64,000 nt of DNA from Petrolisthes cinctipes. Lineage: Eukaryota; Arthropoda; Malacostraca; Decapoda; Porcellanidae. Under the pieces are notes generated by a model. The model saw only the letters and a list, made by a program, of their open reading frames with translations, did not search any database and was not told where the DNA came from. Shown here one piece after another: positions 1-9,100 of the stretch; position 1 is the stretch's first letter, and each line of letters starts with the position of its first letter. Where the stretch lies: NCBI GenBank assembly GCA_033782935.1, contig JAWQEG010000504.1, forward strand, positions 5,001 through 69,000, given 5' to 3'. Both the position numbers and the translations under genes were made by a program.

Positions 1-81
1 TGGTAGTAGTAGTAGTATTAGTAGTAGTAGTATTGGTAGTGGTAGTGGTTGGTTTCTTTAATAGTATATTAACACAACACA

Positions 82-229
82 TATATCATAATTATATACA
101 GTGTTAAGAATAAGGATCATATAACCCAACCCAACCCAACCCAACCCAACACAACCCAACCTAACCTAACCTAACCTAAGCTAACCTATATCATAATTAT
201 ATACAGTGTTAAGAATAAGGATGATATAA
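82..229. repeat. Interstitial telomere-like array between two direct repeats
   Basis: Positions 124-186 are a run of AACCC and AACCT pentamers, the complement of GGGTT and AGGTT, grading into canonical CCTAA units (arthropod telomere repeat TTAGG). The array is bracketed by two nearly identical copies of about 43 bp at 82-124 and 187-229 that share the core ATACAGTGTTAAGAATAAGG. The pentamers are seen directly. That they came from telomere repair or from slippage in a retroelement tail is inference. The array is too short and degenerate to be a chromosome end. Confidence 0.75.
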
Positions 230-296
230 TGGTGTATATATATTTTCCTCTTTGCCTGTCACAACATATTGGGAGATTGATTCAATATTCACCCTT

Positions 297-550
297 AAGG
301 AGGCGCGGGAATAGGGGGAAAGGCTTTGGGGGGTGCGGGAGTAGGGGGATAGGCTTGGGAGGGGGTTAGGGAGGTGCGGGAATAGGGGGAAAGGCTTTGG
401 GGGATGCGGGAGTAGGGGGATAGGCTGGGGAAGGGGTTAGGGAGGTACGGGAATAGGGGACAGGCTTTCTACCCACCCCAAGCCTGTCCTTCTATTCCCA
501 CTCCCACCCCCAGTCCACCCCCCCTCCCCCCAAGCCTGTCCCCTACCCCC
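297..550. repeat. G-rich minisatellite facing a C-rich inverted stretch
   Basis: From 297 to about 465 the plus strand carries 50-60 bp units containing GGGAATAGGGGGAAAGGCTT and related runs of four to six G. From about 470 to 545 the sequence becomes the C-rich complement (for example CCAAGCCTGTCC), so the block can fold back on itself. Repeated G-runs also give G-quadruplex potential. No coding potential is evident. The stretch 551-906 after it has no recognised gene; 600-725 resembles the minisatellite unit at 2974-3205. Confidence 0.7.
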
Positions 551-906
551 ACACCACCTTAAGGGATCCAGTGATGTAGTCTAAAAGTTGGAGAGAAATT
601 AGTCCTTCCAATATTGCCACGAAACACACACACCTATAGGGAAGGAGGTTGTTTGGTGGCATGGTCAGGAGGAATCAGAAGTCTCCAATTTTATACACGA
701 TCACAGGGTCCTTAATTAATTAACAGAGGTACCATACAGTGTCAGAATGTTCTTGTTTTGTCTTCAAGTAATTAATTAATTCACAGTAGACAGTTATCAT
801 ACTTTGTTTCTTTGACCATAATACTAGTGTTTAAAATGTCACACTTAGTTGTCCTATAAATGTTGTGTTACAAGAAGGAAAATGTTGTGTTTTGACAGTA
901 CTATAA

Positions 907-1150
907 AGGATCGATTCCACAGTTATATTTGTTTGTTAGCTTCCTAACAAACCACACTTGTAAGGAATTATTATTTACCAAAAGCTGAGTATTCGCATTC
1001 ACAATATCTATCAAACAGTTAGATAATGATGATCACAGCATAGTTTACTCATCAAATTCATTAAATAATTCAGCAAAAAGTAATTTACACGGCTAAGATT
1101 CTTTCGTTCGCATGATTACAAACCACTACGAACCACTGTGGAATCGACCC
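907..1150. mobile_element. MITE with GATCGATTCCACAGT ends
   Basis: The two ends are inverted copies: AGGATCGATTCCACAG at the left and CTGTGGAATCGACCCT at the right, about 245 bp apart. There is no ORF inside. This fits a non-autonomous DNA transposon; the superfamily is not determined. It stops 5 bp before the next MITE. Confidence 0.65.
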
Positions 1151-1154
1151 TATG

Positions 1155-1799
1155 TACAGTCGTGGTCAAAAATAATCATCCACATAATATTATACGTAAC
1201 TTTATAACAATTTGCTGTCTAATGTTTTCATGTTCACATGTAATGTTATTGTTTTAAGTAGTGTATAGCTGCTTGTATTAAATTAAACGATGGTACTTAA
1301 CCTGTGTGTGTATGTGTGTGTGTCTGTCTGTGTGTGTGTGTGTGTTATTGTTTTAAGTAGTGTATAGCTACTTGTATTAAATTAATCGATGGTACTTAAC
1401 GTGTGTGTGTATGTGTGTGTGTCTGTCTGTGTGTGTGTGTGTGTGTTATTGTTTTAAGTAGTGTATAGCTGCTTGTATTAAATTAAACGATGGTACTTAA
1501 CCTGTGTGTGTATGTGTGTGTGTCTGTCTGTGTGTGTGTGTGTGTGTTATTGTTTTAAGTAGTGTATAGCTGCTTGTATTAAATTAAACGATGGTACTTA
1601 ACCTGTGTGTGTATGTGTGTGTGTCTGTCTGTGTGTGTGTGTGTGTTATTGTTTTAAGTAGTGTATAGCTACTTGTATTAAATTAAACGATGGTACTTAA
1701 CCTATTTATTGGAAAGTTTATCAACTAAGGAACAGAGGGAAGCTGTCAAAATCTGACGTGAGTTACTCTTATATGGATGATTTATTGACCACCACTGTA
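1155..1799. mobile_element. TA-flanked MITE (TACAGTCGTGGTCA ends) with internal minisatellite
   Basis: The ends are TACAGTCGTGGTCA (left) and TGACCACCACTGTA (right), inverted copies with the TA expected for Tc1/mariner-type insertion. Inside, a unit of about 100 bp starting TTATTGTTTTAAGTAGTG begins at 1246, 1345, 1446, 1547 and 1646: five copies, each with its own GT-rich block. A related element at 51728-51974 has the same ends and outer sequence but only one copy of this unit, so the array arose inside the element. Confidence 0.8.
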
Positions 1800-1897
1800 T
1801 GTTTCAATGTAACCGAATGTGTATAATTTATTGCTTATTGATCCTTACTGATGTTGTATATGCTGCTGTTTTTATTATGTGTTTGTGTGTGTGTGTG

Positions 1898-2311
1898 TAC
1901 AGCCACAATCAAATAACCAACGACACTTTCCTTCCATCATGTAAATTTAATCAGTATCACATCAAAATATAATCATACAACAACACCTTATGTCAACTCA
2001 ACCCCCTCAATTATTATTATTATTATGAGGTGCTGCAAAATCATACACGTGTTGTTCTTTATTACCAAGATTATTATTATTTTTATTATGAGGTGCTGCA
2101 AAATCATACACGTGTTGTTCTTTATTACCAAGATTATTATTATTTTTATTATGAGGTGCTGCAAAATCATACACGTGTTGTTCTTTATTACCAAGATTAT
2201 TATTATTATTATTATGAGGTGCTGCAAAATCATAGACGTGTTGTTCTTTATTACCAAGATATTTACTACGATGGGAGGAATGTGTCGGTGGATATTTGAT
2301 TGTGTCTGTGC
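1898..2311. mobile_element. TA-flanked MITE (TACAGCCACAATCAAAT ends) with four-fold internal repeat
   Basis: The left end TACAGCCACAATCAAATAAC is matched inverted at the right by GATATTTGATTGTGTCTG. The interior repeats a unit of about 64 bp (GAGGTGCTGCAAAATCATAC...CGTGTTGTTC plus ATT triplets) four times between 2008 and 2270. The sister element at 56827-57040 carries this unit once, in opposite orientation. Apparent ORFs across the array are translations of the repeat, not genes. Confidence 0.82.
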
Positions 2312-2755
2312 ACCCGAGCTCGTAAATTCGCGACCACGTACTTAGATGTTTATGTCATTTGAGCTGGTAACATTTATTTGGGACCATCTACTTAGATGTT
2401 TATGCCATTTGAGCTCGTAACATTTATTTGGGACCACGTGCTTAGATGTTTATGCCATTTGAGCTGGTAACACTTATTTGGGACCACGTGCTTAGATGTT
2501 TATGCCATTTGAGCTGGTAACACTTATTTGGGGAGGAATCAGAGTAGGTGGAACATAGTAGAGAGACATAATACAATCTTTCACCTATAATGACACCTTC
2601 CCTACACAGTGTTACCAGCTCAGATGACATAAACATAGTAGAGAGACATAATACAATCTTTCACCTATAATGACACCTTCCCTACACAGTGTTACCAGCT
2701 CAGATGACATAAACATTTTGAGGACGTGGTCGAGAATTTACGAGCTCAAGTGTAC
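2310..2755. mobile_element. MITE with GAGCTCGTAAATT ends and tandem repeats in both halves
   Basis: The left end (CCGAGCTCGTAAATTCGCGA) and the right end (CGAGAATTTACGAGCTCAAG) are inverted copies. The left half holds about four units of roughly 57 bp (CTTAGATGTTTATGCCATTT core, 2340-2530). The right half holds two units of about 80 bp, 2553-2716, containing the reverse complement of the same core. It directly abuts the preceding MITE. Confidence 0.75.
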
Positions 2756-3205
2756 ATTGGAATACCTTGATTCACCTAAAGTATGCCAGGAAATAATGCC
2801 AGTAGAGTAAAAAATAATTGTGGCCTGATATTGCTGGGAATAATTTGTTGGAATTATTTGCTTTGATTGTAACCTGTGATTTAATAAAAACAAAAAGTTT
2901 GAATTTTTTTCTGCAGATCAGTGTTTTATTATCAGTCCTCCTTTGTTTATTAAGAACCCTGTGATCGTGTAGGAAAATTGGTGGCGTCTGATTTCTCCTG
3001 TCTATGCCACGAAACAAACAACCTCTTTCCATATAGGTGTGTGTGTGTGTGTGTGTGTGTAAATTGGAGGCTTCTGATTCCTCCTGTCTATGCCACGAAA
3101 CAAACAAGCTCTTTCCATATAGGTGTGTGTGTGTGTATGTGTGTGTATGAAAATTGGAGGCTTCTGATTCCTTCTGACCATGCCACGAAACAAGCTCCTT
3201 CCATT
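2756..3205. repeat. Truncated MITE relative and 3-copy minisatellite
   Basis: 2756-2973 begins like the TACAGTG/TTTGGAGGAATCA family (compare 59066-59189 and 40242-40390) and lacks a clear partner end. From 2974 three units of about 80 bp each contain a CTGATTYCTCCTGTCTATGC-like core, the CCACGAAACAAACAA segment and a GT microsatellite (about 2974, 3059, 3149). No gene is supported; short ORFs here translate the repeat. Confidence 0.6.
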
Positions 3206-3654
3206 ATGTGGTGTTTCCTGGCAATGTTTGGAGGACTCATTTATCTGACTACAACACAGGGTTCCTTAAAGTAAGAAATAAAAAGTACTGAAAGCGTCGG
3301 TGACGAAAGTGAATTTAGCTAAACATGGCTGGGAGAAATACTAGTCAAAAAGGAACATCAGATGATACAACAGAGAGAGGTGAAGAAGGGAGGGATACTA
3401 AAGGGAAAGGAAGAGAATATGAACTTCAAATTATAAGGGTTACACAAATGGAATAAAATATTGAGGAGAATTTCAAGAGATGGAAGGAAATGGTACAAGA
3501 GATGAAGGAAGTAAAGGTGTTATTAAGGAATAAGATGGACAAGTGAGTGGCTGGTTAGTATTTAAAGCCTGTGTGTGTGTGATGCAGTGGTTGGTTAAGT
3601 ATTTAAAGTAAGTGTGTGTGTGTGTGTGTGTGTGTGTGTACCAAGTAGAGATGG

Positions 3655-3800
3655 TTAGTTTTAAGCTGGATGAAGTTAGATTAGGTCATTATAGGTTAGG
3701 TTAGACCAAGATTTAATTATGCTAAGCTAAGATAGGATAGAACAGGTTATAAATGAGATGAGGTTAGGTTATGATAGCTTAGGTTAGGATAGGATAGGGT
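3655..3800 (+). repeat. Degenerate TTAGG-like repeats
   Basis: The plus strand shows scattered AGGTTAGGTT, TTAGGATAGGATAGGGTAG and related units, a diverged (TTAGG)n tract in opposite orientation to the one at 124-186. A GT microsatellite (about 3571-3637) precedes it. Confidence 0.55.
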
Positions 3801-3924
3801 AGAGAGTCGAACAAATGAACATTCAAATAATGGATTAATGGAACAGAACAAAGAATTGAAGCAACGAGTCGAAGTAATAGTGGATGAAAATGAAGCACTT
3901 CGAGTAAGATTGAATAGCAGCGAG

Positions 3925-4110
3925 GATTGATTGATTGATTGATATTAGGTGCCACAACAGCGAGGTCATATTGCGCCAGAAAAAGGTGATTGAGAGGTGT
4001 GACAGCAAGCAGGAAGGATATATAATGAAAAGAGGGACAGTTGAAGAAAGGAAAGGGAGTGGCTGGGGCCGAAAGGGCGACCAAACCCTTAAATTATTGC
4101 CCACATCAGT
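3925..4110 (-). mobile_element. SINE-like repeat with (CAAT)n tail, copy 1
   Basis: On the minus strand it ends with GACCTCGCTGTTGTGGCACC, a short gap, and TCAATCAATCAATCAATC. The body contains TTCAACTGTCCCTCTTTTC and GGTTTGGTCGCCCTTTCGG. The same module occurs at about 53570, 54405, 56430, 58775 and (minus) 59660, with the same tail. Family structure (short body, simple-repeat tail, dispersed copies) supports a SINE. A tRNA-derived head is not clearly visible. Confidence 0.65.
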
Positions 4111-4388
4111 GAGGAAAGAGGTAAGGAGCAAGGAAAGAACTTGGTAAAACTGAAACACGAGCAGGAAGGTTGGGTGAGGGTTCATGAAGAGAAAATTGTT
4201 AACTTTAAAGAGGTTGTTGTGTGTGGAACTAAGGTTGTCTCTTAGTATCCTGTGCAAGAACTGTAAGATGTTTGGGGTGCATCTCTTAGCAGTAATTAGT
4301 CCGTTAGTTGCTATGGTAGGATGAGTGATAACATTCCTTCAGTGGAGAGCTGTATTTCCTGATTTTAACAATATGTTCATGCGAGTAG

Positions 4389-4556
4389 TACAGTCGGCGG
4401 CATAAGTCCTGTCGCCACACCTGCTTCACCGAGACAGGCAGTGTTCATGGACTCGAGAACTAGAGCACGTTTTCTACACCTAAGAAACTCGAGTCTATGA
4501 ACATCGCGTGCCTCGGTGAAGCAAGCGAGGCGACAGGACTTTTGCCGCTGACTGTA
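4389..4556. mobile_element. 168-bp near-perfect palindromic MITE
   Basis: Ends are TACAGTCGGCGGCATAAGTC and GACTTTTGCCGCTGACTGTA style inverted copies. Almost the entire 168 bp is an inverted repeat (for example CTCGGTGAAGC against GCTTCACCGAG), with a small central loop near 4470. The ends start and finish with TA. It can form a full-length hairpin. There is no ORF. Confidence 0.8.
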
Positions 4557-4598
4557 CCTGGTACATTTGAGGACTTACTAATACAAACATGTGGTATG

Positions 4599-4910
4599 TA
4601 CAGTCACTCATAAAATAAAGACACCCCCAGACAAGACACCTATTAAGTGGTGTGATATCGGTTCTGGTAACATTGTACCTGACGTCAGAGGTGGTGGTGT
4701 GGGTGGTGTTTGGAGGAAGGTTGGTTTGCTCGAAACATTATCCCAACTCATGTTTCGTCTCATCTACCATTAGTTACAAATGTGTCGAGCAAATCAACTT
4801 CATCTCTCAAGCGCCATCACTGACGTCACTTACACTGTTGCCAGAACTGATATCACAAGTATAAGAAGATGACTGGCCTGGAGGGGTCTTAATTTTTATG
4901 AGTGACTGTA
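4599..4910. mobile_element. MITE with TACAGTCACTCATAAA ends
   Basis: The left end TACAGTCACTCATAAA is mirrored exactly at the right by TTTTTATGAGTGACTGTA, 312 bp in total, within TA. Inner inverted blocks (TGATATCGGTTCTGG against CCAGAACTGATATCA) extend the palindrome. It lies between ORF1 and the endonuclease part of the LINE. Confidence 0.82.
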
Positions 4911-5140
4911 CACTACAAAGTAATGAAACAGCACGAGAAAGGATACAATGGGTAAACCAGATTCATGGGGAACGGCATTACTCGAACTGACAGTGGAGAA
5001 TATGATGACAAAATGGGTGACAGAAAAAACTAGGTATAGAGGAACAGACGAGCCATCAATGCTCCATCTGGTGTTCACTAGGGAGGCGGATGTAATAGCA
5101 GACATCACATACAAAAGTCTGTTAGACAAAAGTGATGATG
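4911..5140 (+). pseudogene. LINE ORF2 fragment: C-terminal part of AP endonuclease
   Basis: The frame starting around 4948 reads GTALLELTVENMMTKWVTE, then DEPSMLHLVFTREADVI and ending KSDDEH. In LINE endonucleases the corresponding segment is the (L/S)DLVFT strand followed by the SDH catalytic histidine region; here SDDEH replaces SDH. It is cut at 5141 by a MITE, and the reading continues after it. The upstream half of the endonuclease is missing or replaced by the MITEs at 4389 and 4599. This is a fragment, not a functional gene. Confidence 0.65.
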
Positions 5141-5315
5141 AACACTCGGAATCCAAAATTTGTACCCAGGTCTTGTTGAAGTTTTGAATCAGTTGACATA
5201 CTAGTGAAACAATGATAACGCTTATCCTGTTTCATATTTGCTTAAGCTCGCTATATTAATACTCGATCAGGATATTCAAAGGAAGCCTGGATACATATTT
5301 TGGATTGCGAGCGTA
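5141..5315. mobile_element. MITE with CACTCGGAATCCAAAAT ends
   Basis: Left CACTCGGAATCCAAAATTTG and right ATATTTTGGATTGCGAGCGT are inverted copies of about 28 bp. A second copy of the family is at 51561-51729, with the same internal CAGGTCTTGTTGAAGTTT. It interrupts the LINE endonuclease frame. Confidence 0.78.
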
Positions 5316-5846
5316 CCTATTGAGTTGGAAATATTAGAGGGAGGTGTAGATGTGAGGGATGAAGCACATAGGGAGAATAGGTTGAATTATGGAAGGACTG
5401 AGTTTAGAAGCCAAAGAAAGTTCTTTTGGGGTACAGACTGGATGGAGCTGGTGGATGCCGGAAGTGTGCAGAGCAAATACCTTATATTTGGAAAAAATAT
5501 ATACGGAAGGAGTATCTAAGTATGTACAGTCACTAATAAGTATACAGCTCTGGTTGAAGCTTTGAACAGGCCAAATTCACCAGCGAAGTAATTCCAATGG
5601 AGATCTTATTGTAGACACACCTGAATACTTATTAGTGCTGGTGACTGTATCAAAATATAAGATAAGTAAACTGAAGAAAAAAGAATGGTTCACTGGACAA
5701 TGTGAGACAGCAAGATTGAGAAAGGAGGAAGCCTGGAATAGAATACGGAGGAGGAATACACAGAAAAATAGAGAGGCATTTAAAAAGGCAAGAAATAATT
5801 ATGTTCAGGCAAGAAGAGAGACCGAGAAGAATTATGAGAAAGATAT
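5316..5846 (+). pseudogene. LINE ORF2 linker between endonuclease and RT
   Basis: Translated pieces VDVRDEAHRENRLNYGRTEF, FFWGTDWMELVDAGSVQSKY and, after a 125-bp MITE at 5525-5649, KKKEWFTGQCETARLRKEEA and FKKARNNYVQARRETEKNYE are typical of the charged linker between the endonuclease and RT of CR1/Jockey-type LINEs. The frame continues on the far side of the Gypsy insertion at 14844 (DKCIKEPKLF in a shifted frame). Confidence 0.65.
5525..5649. mobile_element. 125-bp MITE with TACAGTCACTAATAAGTAT ends
   Basis: Left TACAGTCACTAATAAGTAT and right ATACTTATTAGTGCTGGTGA plus CTGTA are inverted copies, flanked by TA. Related in its first nine bases to the 4599-4910 element but a distinct family. 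Confidence 0.8.
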
Positions 5847-6148
5847 TGTAGCGACATCAAGCACCTTTATGTAGCTTCCATCTCACCTGTCCTCGGGGCG
5901 CATCTTAAGCCTCACCTGTTCAACCTGAGCCAACCTTGGCTGGCCTGAGCGGCCGCAGCGCCGTTGTTCATTCACTCGGCCATTAGCTCTACACCTGGAA
6001 ACACCTCCCTCTCCTGACCTGCTGTGCCTCCTGTCGCTACCTGTCTACACCAAGCTCTCCACGTGTCGCCTGCAGCAGCTACCTCTCTCACACTACACGA
6101 CCACGGCAGGCGGGAACTCACAGCTACAAGGTGCTTGCTACTACACAA
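5847..6148 (+). repeat. Gypsy 5' LTR, first part
   Basis: It begins TGTAGCGACATCAAGCACC and runs to CTACACAACCTATGT, matching the 3' LTR at 14462-14766. It is split from the rest of the LTR (9829-9903) by the RTE LINE: in the intact 3' LTR the sequence CCTATGTACTTACC is continuous across this point. Confidence 0.9.
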
Positions 6149-9100
6149 CCTATGTCTATCTATCTATCTATAGCTCCGACGCCTCGTTCTCTCCGGGAAC
6201 TCCCCTCAAGGGGGTGGCCACGGCAGAAGTGTCTCCAGTTCTCCCTGTTCCAACACTCCCTCCTTACTTGTTCAAGCCCTACTCTGCCCCTCATGTTTCT
6301 CTCCTTTACATACTCTTCCACTCTGTTCTGCCATCTAACCGGTGGTCTGCCTCTCACACCAGGTCCTACAACTTCACTTCCATACACCTTCTTTACAAAT
6401 TCCTTGCCTTGCATTCTCTCCACATGTCCATACCATCTCAATGTATTACGTTTCACTCTCTCAACCACTCCACACTCAATACCAATTGCCTTCTCACTCA
6501 TACCACATCTCTCATATACACTCTCATTACTTTCTCCATCCCATCTAGTAAGTCCACATGCTCCTCTCAAGTAACTCATTTCCACAGCACCTATTCTAGA
6601 CTGATGCGCCCTACTCCATGTCCATGTCTCCGACGCATATGTCAGTGTTGGCAGGATTATACTATTTCGTAGTCCCCTTTTCACTTCCATACTCACACTT
6701 CTACCCTTCATAATCCTCCCCAGTGATCCTATGACCTGTCTACCCTTCACTGCTCTCTCCCTAATTTCTCCTTCCATACTTCCATGTTTACACATAACTG
6801 TACCCAGGTACATAAACTCCTTCACTTCCTCCATCCTCTCGCCCCTCAGAGTTATCTCACACTTCGTCCCAGTTGGTACAGCCACTCTGTAAGGTGTAGC
6901 AAAGTCAATCACTTCAGTTTCTGCTCTTTCAAATACCATCACTTTACTTTTACCCACATTCACCTTCAGTTTCCTTCGTTTACACACAGACTGAAATTCG
7001 TCCACCACTCTCTGTAAATTCCTTTCATTCTCAGCCATCAGCACAGTGTCATCCGCAAACAAACTTGCCACCAGGGACCAGTTTGCTTCATTCAGCCTCA
7101 ACTTCACCCCCAGACCGTTCACTTTGGCTTTCACCTCTCTCATACAACCATTCATATATACATTGAACAACCATGGTGACATAACACACCCCTGTCTCAG
7201 CCCTACACTAATATTAAAACTCTCACTTAGATCACCCTCTACCCGTACACATGCTTTTGCATCTGCATAAAAAGCCTCAATGCCTTTCAGCAAAGGCTCC
7301 CCAACTCCATAAATTCTCAACACCTCTGTCATAGCTTTCCTATCAACTCTATCGTATGCCTTCTCCAAGTCCATGAAGGCAGCATACAACTTCTTACCCT
7401 TCCCAATATACTTCTCCACTATTGATTTTAATGCAAATATTTGGTCCACACATCCTCTACCCTTTCTGAATCCTCCCTGCTCCTCACTAACTTTATTCCC
7501 TGTTACTTCCATCAGTCTTTCAGTCAGAACCTTCCCGTAAACCTTCCCCGGTACACTAAGAAGGCTTATTCCCCTATAGCTACCATACTCATCCTTACTT
7601 CCCTTCCCCTTATACAAAGGTACAATTATGGCTCTCCTCCAATCCTCTGGCACCTCTCCCTGCCTCCAGGCCAGTGTACATATAAGCAACATCCACTCCA
7701 CCAGTACCTCCCCCCCACACTTTAACATTTCAGCAGTTATCCCATCCACCCCTGGTGCCTTTCCCATCTTCAACTTTCCTATTGCTTTCCTAACCTCTTC
7801 CCTTCCTAATTCTCCCTGTATATCCTGTCGTCTACCACCTGCCTCCATCTCCATGCATGTCACCACCGCCTCCCCTCCCGTCCCCCCATTCATCAACCGA
7901 TCAAAATGCCTCTTCCACACTTCTTTCACTTCCTCACTTCTACTTACAGTAACTCCACCCTCTCTCTTCATTCTCACACTACCAGACTTTCCTTCTTCTC
8001 TTTCTCTTTTAACCTCCTTCCAGAATAATTTCTTGTTCTCTTTAAACTTTTCACTCAGCTTCATACCAAACTCCTCATCCACTCTCCTTTTACTCTCACT
8101 CACCATCCTTTTCACTTGTCTCTTACACACATTATATTCTCTTTTCCATCTCTCTCTCACTTCTTCCGGCACATTCCTCTGTAGTGTTCTCCGATATGCC
8201 TTCCTCTTATCCTCTACAGCATCTTTCACTTCTTCTGTCCACCAAGCACTCCCTTTCTTGCCCCTCTTCTGTGTCTTATATCCTACTACCTCTGCTGCTG
8301 TCCTCAAAACTATCATCTTAAACATTTCATACACCGCATTCACTCCCACTCCTTCCCCTATCCCCATCCTTACATCCCCCAGCACCTCACCCACCCTCCT
8401 CTTATATTCCTCCCTATACTCTTCTACATCTAATTTCCCACTAGCCACCACCCTCTTATTCCTCACCCCTTCATCCCTCCTACTATACTCCCACTTAACC
8501 CTAACCTTCATCCTCACCAACACCGCAAAATGGTCGAAGCAATGGACCATTCCTCTCACTACTTTTGCGTCATACACATCCTTCCTCAACCTTTCATCCA
8601 TTGCCACATAATCAATCAAACTCTTTTGCTCTCCTCTCGCATCCCTTCTCTTCCATGTATACCTGTGGATCATCTTGTGCTGAAAGAAGGTGTTCGCCAA
8701 GAACAACCCTCTCTCAGCACAGACATCCACTAGATACTCACCATTCTCATTTGTTCCTTCTACACCCCATTTACCCACAATATTCCCCACTTCCTCACCT
8801 CCCACCTTTCCATTCATGTCTCCCATCATCACTATTCTCCTTCCATTATCAATTCCTCTCAGACATGCATTCAACTCTTCCCAAAACACTCTCATCTTCT
8901 CTCTCCCCGTCTTACTCTTTTCATTTACTGGTGCATAAGCACACACCCAAGCATACTTTACCAAGCCAATCTTTCCCGTCATCCATACTATTCTTGATCC
9001 ATTCCACCCATGTCCATCCACTCCCTTCCACACCCACGGAGACACCAACAGCGCACACCCTTCCTTCCCTCTTCCTTTACTCTTTTCATTCATGCCCGTC

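Larger units (their letters stand above)
3325..4240 (+). pseudogene. LINE ORF1 remnant (coiled-coil, charged)
   Basis: An ATG at 3325 (context AAACATGG) opens a highly charged, lysine- and glutamate-rich frame, MAGRNTSQKGTSDD..., with an in-frame stop after ITQME-like sequence. Similar coiled-coil sequence resumes at about 3833 (LMEQNKELKQRVEVIVDENE) and again at 4100-4240 (KLKHEQEGWVRVHEEKI). The pieces are separated by GT repeats and TTAGG-like repeats (3542-3830) and by a SINE (3925-4110). Position 5' of the endonuclease and the heptad-like composition suggest ORF1 of the same LINE. No specific domain is recognised, so this is inference from context. Confidence 0.5.

Noticed and set aside
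124..186. True chromosome end
   Set aside because: The array is about 60 bp, degenerate and embedded in repeat DNA on both sides.
1988..2345. Repetitive frames of 89-106 residues on both strands
   Set aside because: They are translations of the 64-bp unit inside a MITE; both strands are open in step with the repeat.
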